Of a DNA stretch of 64,000 nucleotides, positions 12,273-23,203 are shown in pieces; the first letter of the stretch is position 1; each line of letters opens with the position of its first letter. Source of the DNA: Pegoplata infirma (taxonomy: Eukaryota; Arthropoda; Insecta; Diptera; Anthomyiidae); contig OY992538.1 in NCBI GenBank assembly GCA_963921195.1, forward strand, positions 240,181,462 to 240,245,461. The letters are read 5' to 3'. Made by a program: the position numbers and the translations under genes. A model generated the notes under the pieces. That model saw nothing but the letters and a program-made list of their open reading frames with translations, was not told where the DNA came from and did no database searches.

Positions 12273-12548
12273 TAGTTATCTATAACCAGTATTAATTTCG
12301 CTGCAATCAGTCCCGTATCTACTTACTGCAAAGCTAAATTATACAGTTTGTACAGTTTTCAAGCAATTATTATTGTAATAATTATAATAAAAGATCACCA
12401 ATTTCAAATGCGCGTAAAAAAAATCTAGCGCTGAACTGAAAAAAAACTTGAGGGTTTTGTTATAAAATATGTCAACATTCATTTGCTTTCATACCATTCC
12501 GATTTTGGTTGTGGCAATGTGTAAACAACGATAATAATATTATTAATA

Positions 12549-13522
12549 CACTCAAAAAATTATGTAGGTAAATTCCAGTGAATATTCACTTAAAACAAAT
12601 GAACTTTTATTTAAAACCCATTCCAGTGTTTTTTCTTTTAAAATAAAAACACAATACAGTCAATTTTAAATGTTAATTTAATGACTTACCAAAACATTAA
12701 AAAACTAGTGAATATTCACTTATTTTGTATTGAAAAACAGTAAAACTATAGAAGAAATTTTTTACTGCCGAAATTAAATGTAACAGAAAATTCGTTTTTA
12801 ATACAGTAAATTTTTTTTTTTAAACTACAGAAACAGTACACTCAAAATAATCACTCTGTTAAATTACAGAGATACTCTGCTGAGCCAGCAGAAAATACCA
12901 TAGATTTCCAACCAGCAAGATTTTTTGTTATTTTACGAAGAAAACTCTGTAAAATGATTTCGATAAAAAAACTGTAAATTTATAGAATTATCTGTAAAAT
13001 ATTGATAAAACCGAAAAGAATTTTACCAAAAAAACTCTGTAAATTTACAAAGTTTTAGGTAAATGCATTTTATGAGTTAAAAATTTTATTTTGACATTAA
13101 TTAAAATAAAAAAAATTGAACTAATTAAAATTTAAATTTTGTTAAATTTGCCCGCTTTAATGCTTTCAAATTGTAAATTTACTTTTTGATTTTTGTGAAT
13201 ATTACGAGTTCTTAACAAGTAACTGCAATTTTACACGTCATCATATAGATTTTACAAAGTTAAATGTAAAATAACAGATAAAATTTTGTTTTTCAAGGAA
13301 ATACAAAGTATTTTCTTAAAATCTGTATTTCGACAGATAACTTTGTCAAATATCTGTCGAATTGAGATTACAGTCATTTTACAGAGTATTTAACAGAGTA
13401 ATTATTTTGAGTGTAGAAAATAAGAAGTCCATAATAAAATTAATGATTTTTCTTTTAAAATAACTTTACTGATTACTTTTTAAAATAACCTACAAACAGT
13501 TAATGACATAATTTTCTTAGTG
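12549..13522. mobile_element. CACTCAAAAAATTATG MITE (outer)
   Basis: Left end CACTCAAAAAATTATGTAGG after TA (12547-12548). The right end ...CATAATTTTCTTAGTG comes before TA (13523-13524). The interior GTGAATATTCACTTA repeats on both sides. Split by the element at 12839-13413. Confidence 0.8.
12839..13413. mobile_element. CACTCAAAATAATCACTCTG MITE (inner, 575 bp)
   Basis: Inverted ends CACTCAAAATAATCACTCTG and its equivalent at the right, flanked by TA (12837-12838, 13414-13415). ACTCTGT and TTTTACAGA motifs repeat inside in both directions. Lies inside the older element 12549-13522. Confidence 0.88.
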
Positions 13523-13524
13523 TA

Positions 13525-14844
13525 AACTTGTAACTGTAATATTGTTCTGAGTCTAAAATTATTCAAATTTAAAATACCTACGGCGTAGTCAACTTATAGG
13601 ATTATTACTTCCTTGTCAATTTTTAAACTTAATTCCATTTCCTCATCTTCATTATCTGTTACAAATATTTAAATTTAGCTAATTTATATTCAAGATAGCA
13701 GAAAATTAATATTTAATATTTACAACTGTTGTAGTATTATGGTAATTAAACATTACAAATCTCTTTGGATTCATCTTTGTTTTATCTTCTGTTTTTTTTT
13801 ATTTTTTTGGTTTTTATCTGCTTAACAACCCCTTTACCGTTGTTAGCCCATCCATTCTAATAACACCATCGCCAAAACCAAAAACAAAAAGAAAACCCTT
13901 AACCACAATCCAATCAAAATATCATCACATCAATAATTTAAACAGTTCAACAACATAAAAATCTTATAAACTAAACTTTTTTTTTCTTTCATTTGCTAAC
14001 CTTACACTTTACTATACCACCACTGTATATTTTACACTCAACTACTTACTGCATTGCCTTTTTTGGATGAATGGATGGTTGGTTGGTTAGATGGTCGGAT
14101 AGCTGGATGGCTGGCTGGCTGGTTGACTGGCAGATGGCTGGTTGGCTAAATCTTCAAGAGAAATAAAGTCAACAACTACAGCGTTGTGATGCTGATGCTG
14201 ATGCTGATGAGGACGATGATAAACCATCACCAAAATTAAATGCTTTTTCTTTACTTTTATTTTACTCTTTCGAAAAAACAAACAAGAATAAAAAAATTCA
14301 AATAGAAAGAAATTCCAACTGAAATAACCATGAAAAGTTAAAACCATAAAAAAAGTATCTTAAGAAGCCTTTTGCTTCCATTTTATTTCTTCTCTCCTGG
14401 CTCAGCCTGGTAATGTTGCATGTACAAATTGTACCACGTTTAGTGCATACAAATTCAGAGTAGTTTTCTTTGTTTGTGTTGGTTGTTAGAAGAAGAAGAA
14501 GGAAACAAAATCTTAAGCCAATTTCAATCTTATAAGTAACTTTTATAGCCAGAGGGAATGTTCTTTACTTTGGTTTTTTTTGTGTTGGTCTATTTCTTTG
14601 TAATAAAAACGTATGTGTTTTAGTTGTATCATCTATCTACAAGTTCTATTTACTAAGTGATGATACTATAAGACATTTCTCTCTTTGTCTCTCACACTTT
14701 GTGTATGTACTCAAGTTGGCAGTACCATTTTAACGATTAGGGCACACGGGTCATCTGACCAGGGCTCCGACCTCATGGGGACCTCAAAGGGTCGAAAAAT
14801 TTGCCTATTTTTCTTACGTGAAATGACATTTTCCTTGCAGCGAA
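13525..14844. other. Spacer with tetranucleotide and GAT microsatellites
   Basis: 14070-14150 is an impure GGTT/GGCT/GGAT tetranucleotide array, and 14186-14222 is an impure GCTGAT/GAT array. The frame across them reads low-complexity HQ and SQPA repeats and is not taken as a gene. Confidence 0.55.
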
Positions 14845-15196
14845 AGTTTCAGATTCTGAGACATTAAAAGCCTCAAATTTATAGAAAGATTATCTACACT
14901 AAAAGTCTTAGGACCGTACCATAGAAAAATAAAAAGTCTATTTTAACAAAAGTTTTATTTTAAATTTAAAATTTTCTATACATTTTTTTAAACTCGATTT
15001 TAAAAACAAAAACTAAAATTAAACTTTTGTTCAAATAGACTTTTTGTTTTGGTAAGGCCAATTTGTATGGAAATAAAATTAAAAGTCGATTTTAAATTTA
15101 TTTTATTTTTATGTGGTAAGGCAGTTAGATTCTCAGACAAGTTGCGTATAGAAAAAGTCTACGTTTCTAATTGTAAGAATTTTCGTAAAGTCTTTT
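14845..15196. repeat. AGATTCTGAGAC repeat fragment and AT-rich DNA
   Basis: CAGATTCTGAGACATTAAAA at about 14850 is a unit of the degenerate family described at 4300-4510. It continues on the far side of the MITE 15197-16545, showing that the MITE landed in this repeat. 14930-15115 has a weak inverted repeat (AAAAGTCTATTTT / AAATAGACTTTT). Confidence 0.5.
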
Positions 15197-16545
15197 CAAG
15201 GGAAGCATTGAACATGATTTGCCTGAAACTAAAAATATAAAAGAGGCGATTTTAAGGTTGGGGTGTCTCGGCTTATCGGCCATATCAGTGTTTAAAAATT
15301 TTGTAGTCCCCTTATAAAACCATGTGGAAATTCTGAAAATTTTTGATAACTCCCGAACTAACAGAAGTATTGCCTAAAGCAAAAATACGTGTCGACTTAA
15401 ATTTAAAAAAAGATTATTTCGTATTCATTTGGATATCGTAGGTCGATGTCTTCACAGAAATACCCCCCAAAATTTATACATTTTCATGAAAAAAAAAAAA
15501 TATTTAGAGAAGCCGAATTTTTAAAAGGTTATGCCACCGTTGGATAGGCATTGAAAAAACCTTTCTTCTTATATGGAAACATCATATAGTACCCAGCAAA
15601 ACTTTGGTAATGGGTGGTTATTATGTAACACATTACGAGGTAATGGATATCCCTTATTTGTAGCATTATTTTAGGATGTCTTACCAGACATTTGTTCAAC
15701 ATCATATTATTTCAAGGTGAAAAATAATGTTTTACTACACTAAGAAAATTATGTAACACATTACCAGATAATGCATATCCCTTATTGGTAGCATTATTTT
15801 AGGGTGTCTTACCAAAGGGTATCGTTCCACAACGTATGATTTTAAAATGAAAAATAATGCTTTACTAATAATTTGTTACGTAATGCATGATTATTGCAAA
15901 AAATGTATTTCATATTTATTTTTTCTAAACATTAAATCATAGATGAATTATATTTGATTACATTATGTATTATTTCAAAATTTGAAATAATGCATTATTT
16001 GAAATTGAATACATAATGCATTATAATAACATAAAAAATAATTATCTTATACTAAAATGCATAAGTTTAAACTATAGATGGGCTCACGACAGGAATTTTT
16101 GAATCAGGGACACTCACTCACGAGCATATTTTTTCTACTCACTTACAATCACGTGAGTAAATTTAATACATCGTTACTTTTTCACTACTCGTAACGCCTT
16201 ATATAATACATTCTGGTATGCTATATTTTATACATTACTCGTATGCATTACTTTGAGTCTCATCCCATGTTAAAATCATCAATGCTGCAATGTATAAAAT
16301 AAGCTATCCTAAACCGTATTTTATACGTTATGTGGTAATCTAAGTTTTGCTGGGTATCTTAGAAAGAAATGGCTCAAAAGTCCAAAAAACGATTTTTTCG
16401 CCATTTTTCGACCAATTTTTTGAACCCCTGAATCCTCGATATGGCCGATAAGCCTAAACACCCCAACCTTAAAATTGTCTCTAATATATATATTTTAAAT
16501 TCATGCAAATCGGTTCGTAAGGGTTGAGATTGGGATACTTCCCTT
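15197..16545. mobile_element. CAAGGGAAG-ended element, copy 1
   Basis: Left end CAAGGGAAG with GATTTGCCTGAAACT and TTAAGGTTGGGGTGTCTC inside it. The right end is inverted: CACCCCAACCTTAA, then CAAATCGGTTC, AGGGTTGAGAT and CTTCCCTT. Strongly similar to 48074-48906, which sits in a host intron. It was split by the MITE 15592-16354; removing that insert restores the order seen in the intron copy. No coding frame. Confidence 0.82.
15592..16354. mobile_element. CCCAGCAAAACTT MITE (763 bp), nested
   Basis: Perfect inverted tips CCCAGCAAAACTT and AAGTTTTGCTGGG, TA on both sides (15590-15591, 16355-16356). The interior has symmetric AATAATG/CATTATT and CACTCACTCACGAG-type motifs. Inserted in the CAAGGGAAG element; the uninterrupted sequence is seen at about 48700. 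Confidence 0.9.
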
Positions 16546-16660
16546 ATCAGATTCTGAGACATTTTTGATATAAAAAAAATTCTGATTCAGAGACATTTTT
16601 GGTTTAGACATTTTTGGTATCGAAAAAGTCTGAGATTCTGATACATCGGAACCGTGAATT
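16546..16660. repeat. AGATTCTGAGACATTTTT repeat units
   Basis: Three decayed units directly right of the element 15197-16545; same family as 4300-4510. Confidence 0.6.
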
Positions 16661-16986
16661 AAGATATTTTCTGGAGTACCGGGAATTATTCAAGAATAGT
16701 GTAACCGGTACTACCGTACTGACCGTAAGATCTTATTATAAGTAAAAGCATAATTTTTTTTTTGTAGTGCGACTTTTTACCTTCTAGTGGGCCCCCAAAG
16801 TCTTTTGTGTCCAAGAGCCCCGCCATACCTTAAGATTGCCCTGCGAGTTGGTAAATAAATATGTATTTATAAACCATTCAAATTGTATTAATTTTTACAA
16901 TACTGTAATTTTGAATATGCAATATTCAGGCTTAAAGCAGAGTTTTTTTGCCGGTTTCAACTTTTGATTTTTCCAAGTGTTCGGGC
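16661..16986. other. Spacer with fragment of ACCGGGAAT repeat
   Basis: About 16670-16732 (GTACCGGGAATTATTC, GTAACCGGTACTACCG) resembles the interior of the hAT-type MITE at 22704-23195. The remainder is not recognised. Confidence 0.4.
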
Positions 16987-17139
16987 AAATTTTTATTGTC
17001 CTGTGCCTAAAACTTATGTGGTACAAATTTGGAGCCAATTGGATTTAATTAACACGTATTGTGTGCGCCACGTGTTAATTAAATCCAATTGGGTCCAAAT
17101 TTGTACCACATAAGTTTAGGCACAGGACAATAAAAATTT
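16987..17139. repeat. Near-perfect 70-bp hairpin
   Basis: Arms 16987-17057 and 17070-17139 are inverted copies (reading AAATTTTTATTGTCCTGTGC inward from both sides) with only a few differences and a 12-base loop, ATTGTGTGCGCC. Transcription would give a long, almost perfect RNA hairpin. No terminal duplication was noted, so it may be a hairpin MITE or a recent inverted duplication. Confidence 0.85.
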
Positions 17140-17162
17140 GGATTTTGGAAAATTTAAAAACA

Positions 17163-18361
17163 AATAGGTAAAAAAGTTAAATTCGGCCTTGTCGACTGTA
17201 TACACTCAAAAAAAAACTGTAATGTTAGCAAAAAAAGCTTGTAAACCTACAAGAAAATTAACTGATTTTGAACCCACAATTTTTTTAGTAAAGTTAGCAA
17301 AAATGTTTTGTCAAAAATTAGTTAACTGATTTTTTTTATTTAACTTAGTTGATACACATTTGAGGACCCCATTGGGTTCGGACCCGATAGGTCCACACCC
17401 CGATGGGCCTAGATCTAGTTCCTTAAAAATCGTCATAGTTTTTGATCCAAAATTTGTGTCCGTTTCGCTCTACCTTGCTTAGTTTTTGAGATACGTGATT
17501 TTAGGGGACCACCGGGGTTTTGAGAATTACAAAACTCGATATCTTCAAAAATATTACTCGTAGAGCTTTTGATTATTTTGCGGTCTTGTTCTACGTGTTG
17601 AGATCTACAAAAATGCTTTTGGACTTTTTGTTGTGTCGGCAATATTTACCGAGATATGAGCATTTTAAAATTTTCGGGAATGCTAACTTTTTTGGATCCA
17701 AAGTTAGGCCAATTAGGGTCCACACATGTGAAGAGGACCGGCGATACTGTGGACAGCCCGAGAACCAAGTCTCCGAGATAGCGCCATTTTAAGTTTTCCG
17801 AAAAAAAAAAAAAATTTACAATTTATTTTTGCTAATATTAGCAAAAAAGCTTGTAAAAATTTGGTCAACTCAATTTTAAATTTAGCAAAAAAAGTTTACA
17901 AGATATTTTTGCTAACGTGCTAAGCTCAACTAAAAATTTAGCAAAAAAAAATTTGTAAATCTACTAATGTATTATTTTGAGTGTAGATGAAAGATTATTT
18001 GAAAGAAAAAAAAAAAAAATTGAAAAGAAATTTCCGCGGAAAATTTTTTGGCGGAAAAATAATCCGCGGATTTTTTTTTGGTAAAAACACAAAAATTTTT
18101 CTTGTTTAAACACCAAATTCTAATAACAAATATCAATAAGCATCCGAATTAAAGCATTTTAAATTTTTAGGTTGTGTTAAATGTACCAACATTTACATTT
18201 TCGTTCATAACTTTTGAACTGCTGAACTGATTTTAGTCAAATACATTACTAAACTGCTCGGGACAATAACAAGGAAGCACGTTAAGTTTCAGTCATTTCT
18301 AACTATAAGTAATATTTTGGATGTGATCGCTCTATCACTAATTGTAAGTGGATGCTATAAA
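17163..18361 (-). mobile_element. mini-me/HINE-like element, copy 1, interrupted
   Basis: On the minus strand it contains the block for sensing-type conserved text shared with 26138-26782 (CATAACTTTTGAAC, ATTTTTAGGTTGTGTTAA, AAAGCATTTTAAATT in inverse) and ends with GACAAGGCCGAATTTAACTT, the family's 3' hairpin end. Such elements are non-autonomous and thought to use Helentron proteins. A TA-flanked MITE (17203-17983) has split it just inside the 3' end. Limits are approximate. Confidence 0.62.
17203..17983. mobile_element. CACTCAAAAAAAAACTG MITE with nested CCCATTGGG repeat
   Basis: TA-flanked (17201-17202, 17984-17985). Inverted ends CACTCAAAAAAAAACTGTAA and ...ATTATTTTGAGTG, with the interior motif TTAGCAAAAAAGCTTGTAAA repeated. 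About 17355-17790 is a separate repeat (GGACCCCATTGGGTTCGGAC...) also found, diverged and inverted, at about 63340-63690. Confidence 0.8.
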
Positions 18362-19239
18362 AATACTAAAGATTTATTTCAAATAACAAACTTATTTAAA
18401 CCCTCAATCAAAAAGAAAATTAAAATTATTCAGAGTCACTTGAGTCAATTTACAAATTGGAAAAAATCGGTGCACGTTCAGACTTAGCTCCCATGGCTGA
18501 AATGACCCCAGTAATCGCATTATAATAAAACATGTCTTCACTGGAGTGTGGGTTACACGCGCTAGTGTAAGACATTATAAAGTCGGTGTTGACCAACTAT
18601 AATTTCATTACTTGTTATTCTTGTGATGATAACTAGTGCTACAAATTGTAGTTCAAGAAGTTGTTAACTTCAAAACAACTAAATTTAATCCGTTTTAACG
18701 ACATACGCACTTTTTTTGTGGTGAACCTCATAAATGACATTTAAACGCAACATTTTAATGTAAAATTTGTCCATTTAAGCACTGTCAAAAAACGATACTG
18801 GTATCTTATACTTTCTATCAACAAAAATCGATTAGCATTTTGTGTTTTAGATTGTAATTGACTAACTGCTACAATAACCAGTTAAAAGTGTTTGTATTAC
18901 AAAACTAACAACACTGCCACGTAATCTATTTTTTCAAGAAAATTTCAATTCTCTGTAGTACTGTAATACCAAAAACTTTTCAAACGAATACAAACAAAAA
19001 TTCGTCCAAGTACTCTTCTGCATGCACAGTAATAAATAGGTTACGCATGTTGCAAAGGATTAACAACACTCAACAGTACAATCTTGATGAAATTTTAAAT
19101 AGAAAAAAAAAAAAAATAAATAAAAAATACTTAAGACAAACTGCAACAACGAACATCGCTTTACATAGAACTTTTAAATGTAAAACCAAAAAAGAAAAAC
19201 CGTGAACCATAAAAATTTACAACAAAAAGAAAAATAAAA
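18362..19239. other. Spacer, nothing recognised
   Basis: AT-rich, with no shared repeat or credible frame. Confidence 0.4.
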
Positions 19240-20037
19240 AGTAAAAAAGTTTAACTCGACCTCGCCGAATGTATTGATACCCTCCACAATGTAAAAAAGA
19301 ATAATAGGTGTTTTTTGTTGGCATAATTATCAGTGTTCTACCATACAAAGTTCACATTAGTGTTAACGCTCAAAATTCTAGAAGTTAAAAATTAACTTGC
19401 ATACATTGTGAATGATTCTCTTATTGTTAATGGCTCTCTTTGGTATTTATAAAAAAAGGTAAATGTTTTTGTGTTGCTTTCAAGCTAAATTGCGTCTAAT
19501 AAACTAATTTTATCAATATTTCATCGAAAATGTGTAATATTTTACAAAACTATTCCAAACGACGCTAAATTAAATTGAGAAATTTATGGAAGTTAAGGTG
19601 TCGATTTTTTCGTTTTGATGCATGGTAACAATCAAAGTTTGCCAACAAAAAAGGCCTAATGGAAAAAACTTAATTTAAAAAAGAAATTACTTTTGAAAAA
19701 AAATTAAAAAAAAAATACGAGAAAAAACAATTGTTTGGGGGGAAAAAATCTACGATTTTTTCTTTTTTTTGGAAAAAAAAAATGTGTGCACTTGTTGAAA
19801 TCCCATTAAGTGTTCAATTCTGTTCATATATGTCAAACAGTAGCCAAATTAAAGCATTTTATATTTTTAGGTTATGTTGAATGTACCAAAAGTTCGTTCA
19901 TGACTTTTGAACCGCTCAACCGATATCGATGGCGTGATCGCCATTTCAATAGACTGCGCTAGAATGTCTTAAAATCGATGAGTTACAAACGGAATGAAAA
20001 AACTTCTAGCACTAACAATAAGTGGAGGGTATAAAAA
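19240..20037 (-). mobile_element. mini-me/HINE-like element, copy 2
   Basis: On the minus strand it runs from TATACCCTCCACTTATTG (about 20037) through CATTCCGTTTGTAACTCATC, CGATATCGGTTGAGCGGTTC and TTCAACATAACCTAAAAATA to the hairpin end CATTCGGCGAGGTCGAGTTA (about 19240). The (GTCY)n block of the family is missing here, apparently by deletion. Matches 26138-26782 block by block. Confidence 0.72.
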
Positions 20038-20952
20038 CAAAGCTATCAAAAGATTTAAAAAAAATACACTTGAAAATAAAAAAACAGAATCTAAGGAGAA
20101 AAAAAAAACAACGAAACGATAAAAAATAAAATAAAAGTAACGCTTACCACAACAACGTTGATGCATAGCAAAACCTCAGTTTTTAGGTTAAGACAGCAGC
20201 AGCAGTGCAAGAAAAAAACTGAAACAACAAATTGTCGATTGGACTGCAAGAAATCCTAAGTGAAATTTGGCAAAATTGACTGCAAAAAAATATACAACAA
20301 TAGTAAAAAAGATTTTTCTTTTAACTATTTAAAATTTTTCCAAAAATTTGCCAACTGTTGACGAATTTTCAAATATTTTCAAAATCGGTTCAGTGGTTTT
20401 CGAGATATCGCTATGTGAAATTTGCTAAAAAGTTACGTTTTTTCCTATGTTTAAGATTTTTTTTTTATAAAAAAAATCCCAAATTTCCTTCCCTTGACAA
20501 ATTTAAGCCAATTCCGATCAATTTATTCCGTGAGAGCCATTGATGAAAATCTTGGATTTTTGGAAAACTTTTGGAAAATTCCAATACTGCAAAATTTGTT
20601 TAAACATTTTGCACATAGGACTTCTAGCCGACCATTTGGCACAATATAAAGAAATTATAAAACGAAATAAACATAAAAATAACGAAGAACATAAAGAAAC
20701 TTAACCAATGAAAATTTATTCTATCGCTAGGGAACCAAAATATTTTGACAACTAGCTTATGTGAAACAAAGGACTCAAAAGCATATAAAAGGGCTAACAA
20801 GTCATGCAGACCTTGGCTTGCATGTCAAGTTGTTGAAAATTATGCAGCAAAGTGTACGAGATTTTTTTTAGTATCACAAAATAAAAGGAAACCAGTAATA
20901 TTCGGTAGTGCCGAATGTACTTAATTTTTCATTCCGCGTGTAAGGAACACAA
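20038..20952. other. Spacer with HINE hairpin remnant
   Basis: CAGCAGCAGCAG at about 20193 is a short microsatellite. ATTCGGTAGTGCCGAATGTA at about 20906 is the 3' hairpin of the mini-me/HINE-like family on the minus strand without its body. Nothing else was recognised. Confidence 0.45.
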
Positions 20953-22433
20953 GGGTGACATGACATAATCCCCACGGATATAATCCCCATTTCCGTTATG
21001 GGGATTATGACTGAAATTAATTCGGTCGGATTACGACTGAAATTTTTGGTGACAGGACATAATCCCCATGGACATTATCCCTATAACGGAAATGGGGAAA
21101 TGGGAAATGGTCATACCAAATGCATTTCGGACATAATCCCCATATTAGTTGTGGGGACTATGACCATTTCAAAAACGGTCATAATCCCAATGGGGATTAT
21201 GTCCCTTCCCTATTGGGATTACGACCGAAAGTTTTTCGGTCATAACCCCCATTCATATTATGGGGACTAAGTCCAAAACAATTTCGGTCATAATACACTC
21301 AAAATATTTTGTAAGTAAATTCAACTGAAAAAACGTTTAAAACAATCGTTTTTCCTTTTAAAAAACGGACTACCCATATTTCATTTAAAACGACATAATT
21401 TTTCAGTTATTTTTAAACGTTAATAAATGACTAGACATTCCGTAAAAACAAACGATATTTCAGTTATTTTAACTGTTTACATTTTTTTATTTTGTGAAGT
21501 AAAAATAAAATTTTTTGAATAACAAACTACAAAAACCGTACTTCTGTAAAATTATACGGAATAATCAGTCACAAATAATTTAACTGATAAAAATATTTTT
21601 CCGTAACTTTTGTAGTTTATTGTTTTTACAACTGTTTAAATCATTCAATATTTTATATTCCTTGAAAAACAAACGATAAAACGTTTAAAACAACTTTAAC
21701 TAAAAACTTTTTGAATAACCGTAAATCAGTTACTGTAAAACTTTTCTAGGTGTACCTTTATTTTGGGGAGAGTGTGCGTTTAATGCATGGAGTTTGTAAA
21801 CTTTTAAGACAAAAAAAAAAAAAATTCACATAATTATTGGGATTATGACCTATTAGTATAGTAGACATAATCCCTGAAATGGGGACTATGTCCACTTTTT
21901 ACGTGGTCATTGTCCCCATAAGACTGAGAATTATGTCCATTTTTTATTGGGATAATGTCCAAATTTTTTTCGGTCATAGTCCCCACTACCGTTATGGGGA
22001 TTATGAACGAATTCGTTTTGGTCATAACCCCCATAACGGAAATGGGGGTTATGTCCTTAGGGATTATGTCATGTCACCGAAATTTTTTCGATCATAACCC
22101 CCATTTATATTATGTGGACTAAGTCCAAAGCAATTTTGATCATAACCACTGTTTTCTGCGAAGAGGGTGAGTTTAATCCCTAAGCACGGCCGAAGGCCGG
22201 CTACGCAAAAAAACTTTTCAGCCAAAAAAAAAAACTATGAAATTATTGGGATTATGACCAACTAGAATAATGGGGATTGCGACCATGTGTTACGTGGTCA
22301 TCATCCCCATAAATCCGGGAGTTATTTCCATTTGTTATTGGGATTATGTACAAACTATTTTTGTCATAGAACCCATTATGACAATGGTGACATGGTGACA
22401 TGACATAATCCGTGGGGATTATGTCATGTCACC
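20953..22433. repeat. Palindromic GGGGATTATG minisatellite/fold-back
   Basis: Dozens of alternating ATAATCCCCAT and ATGGGGATTATGACC blocks facing each other, so the region can fold into many short hairpins. It opens with GGTGACATGACATAATCC and closes with the palindrome at 22394-22433 (GGTGACATGACATAATCC...inverse). No clear target duplication. Several overlapping frames (MGIMT..., IIPIT...) are products of the repeat. Split by the MITE 21296-21752. Confidence 0.82.
21296..21752 (+). mobile_element. CACTCAAAAT/CACCTAGAAAAG MITE, copy 2 (457 bp)
   Basis: TA-flanked (21294-21295, 21753-21754). Inverse copy of 11470-11924 with few differences along its full length. Lies inside the GGGGATTATG repeat and is therefore younger than it. 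Confidence 0.9.
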
Positions 22434-22703
22434 ATCCGTCGAGTACCCTTTTAGTTAGCAAGTCTCTGAATATAAAGTGCCGGTCAATGGCAGATGTAGT
22501 GTTCGATAGTTTCCAACTTCTTTTCATCCATGCAACTCCGGCAAAAGTTATTCGAGGACACATTCAACCGTTCTGCGTGCTTCCCTATAAGACAGTGTCC
22601 GGTAATTATAGCAACCACCGCCGAAATCTCTTCTCTTGGTAGCGATATCAGCTCACTTGTGCGCTTCTGATTGAGAGAAGGCCAAATCAGAATCAGTAAA
22701 AAC

Positions 22704-23195
22704 TAGTGCCTACGGTCAGTACCGTAGTACCGGGAATACCGGTATTCCCGGTTCTCGGTATTACCGGGAAATGGTACCGGTTTCCCGGTTCTTAATTCAT
22801 TCCCGGTATTCCCGGTTCCGGTTCTGATATTCCCGGTATGTATGTTTTGTAAAATTTTGTACAATTACAATTTTTTCTTTGCTTTTACCAAAAAAAAAAA
22901 TCAAAACATGTGAAAAACACCATTTCCATTTAATTTTTTTAATTTAAGAAAAAATAGTTACATGATTTTTAAATAATCTTAGAAACACAACTAAATATTA
23001 CTGAAATACTGATTAAATAGTGTAATTAAAATATTTCATGGTATAGTATTTTTTTGGTTTTTGAGAACCGGTACCAGGATTAGAACCGGGAATACCGGTA
23101 TTCCCGGGAATGTATTTAGAACCGGGAAACCGGTTCCAGAACCGGGAATACCGGTATTCCCGGGAATACCGAGAACCGGGAAATGGGGGGCACTA
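22704..23195. mobile_element. hAT-type MITE 2 (TAGTGCC ends, 8-bp duplication)
   Basis: Starts TAGTGCC and ends GGCACTA, flanked on each side by GTAAAAAC (22696-22703, 23196-23203). The 8-bp duplication and TAGNG tips fit hAT. The arms are packed with ACCGGTATTCCCGGTT-like motifs in both orientations, making it locally CG-rich. 492 bp, no coding frame. Confidence 0.9.
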
Positions 23196-23203
23196 GTAAA
23201 AAC

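Larger units (their letters stand above)
10700..12510. mobile_element. GGAATGGGATGAAA fold-back, copy 1 (outer element of a triple nest)
   Basis: GGAATGGGATGAAACCAAAA at 10710 is inverted at about 12480-12500. Further matching blocks run inwards on both sides (AACAAAACCCTCA, GCGCTAGATT, AAGTTGGTGATTTTA), so the left arm 10700-10927 pairs with 12273-12510. The centre was split by the CCCAGG element 10928-12272. Outer limits are approximate. A related copy is at 42395-43840 and an end fragment at about 49260-49365. Confidence 0.7.

Noticed and set aside
14087..14347. 86-residue frame with HQHQH and QPASQPAS repeats
   Set aside because: Reads through two microsatellites; low complexity.
20998..22097. 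Frames of 60-90 residues with GIMT/IIP repeats
   Set aside because: Produced by the palindromic GGGGATTATG repeat; they appear on both strands.
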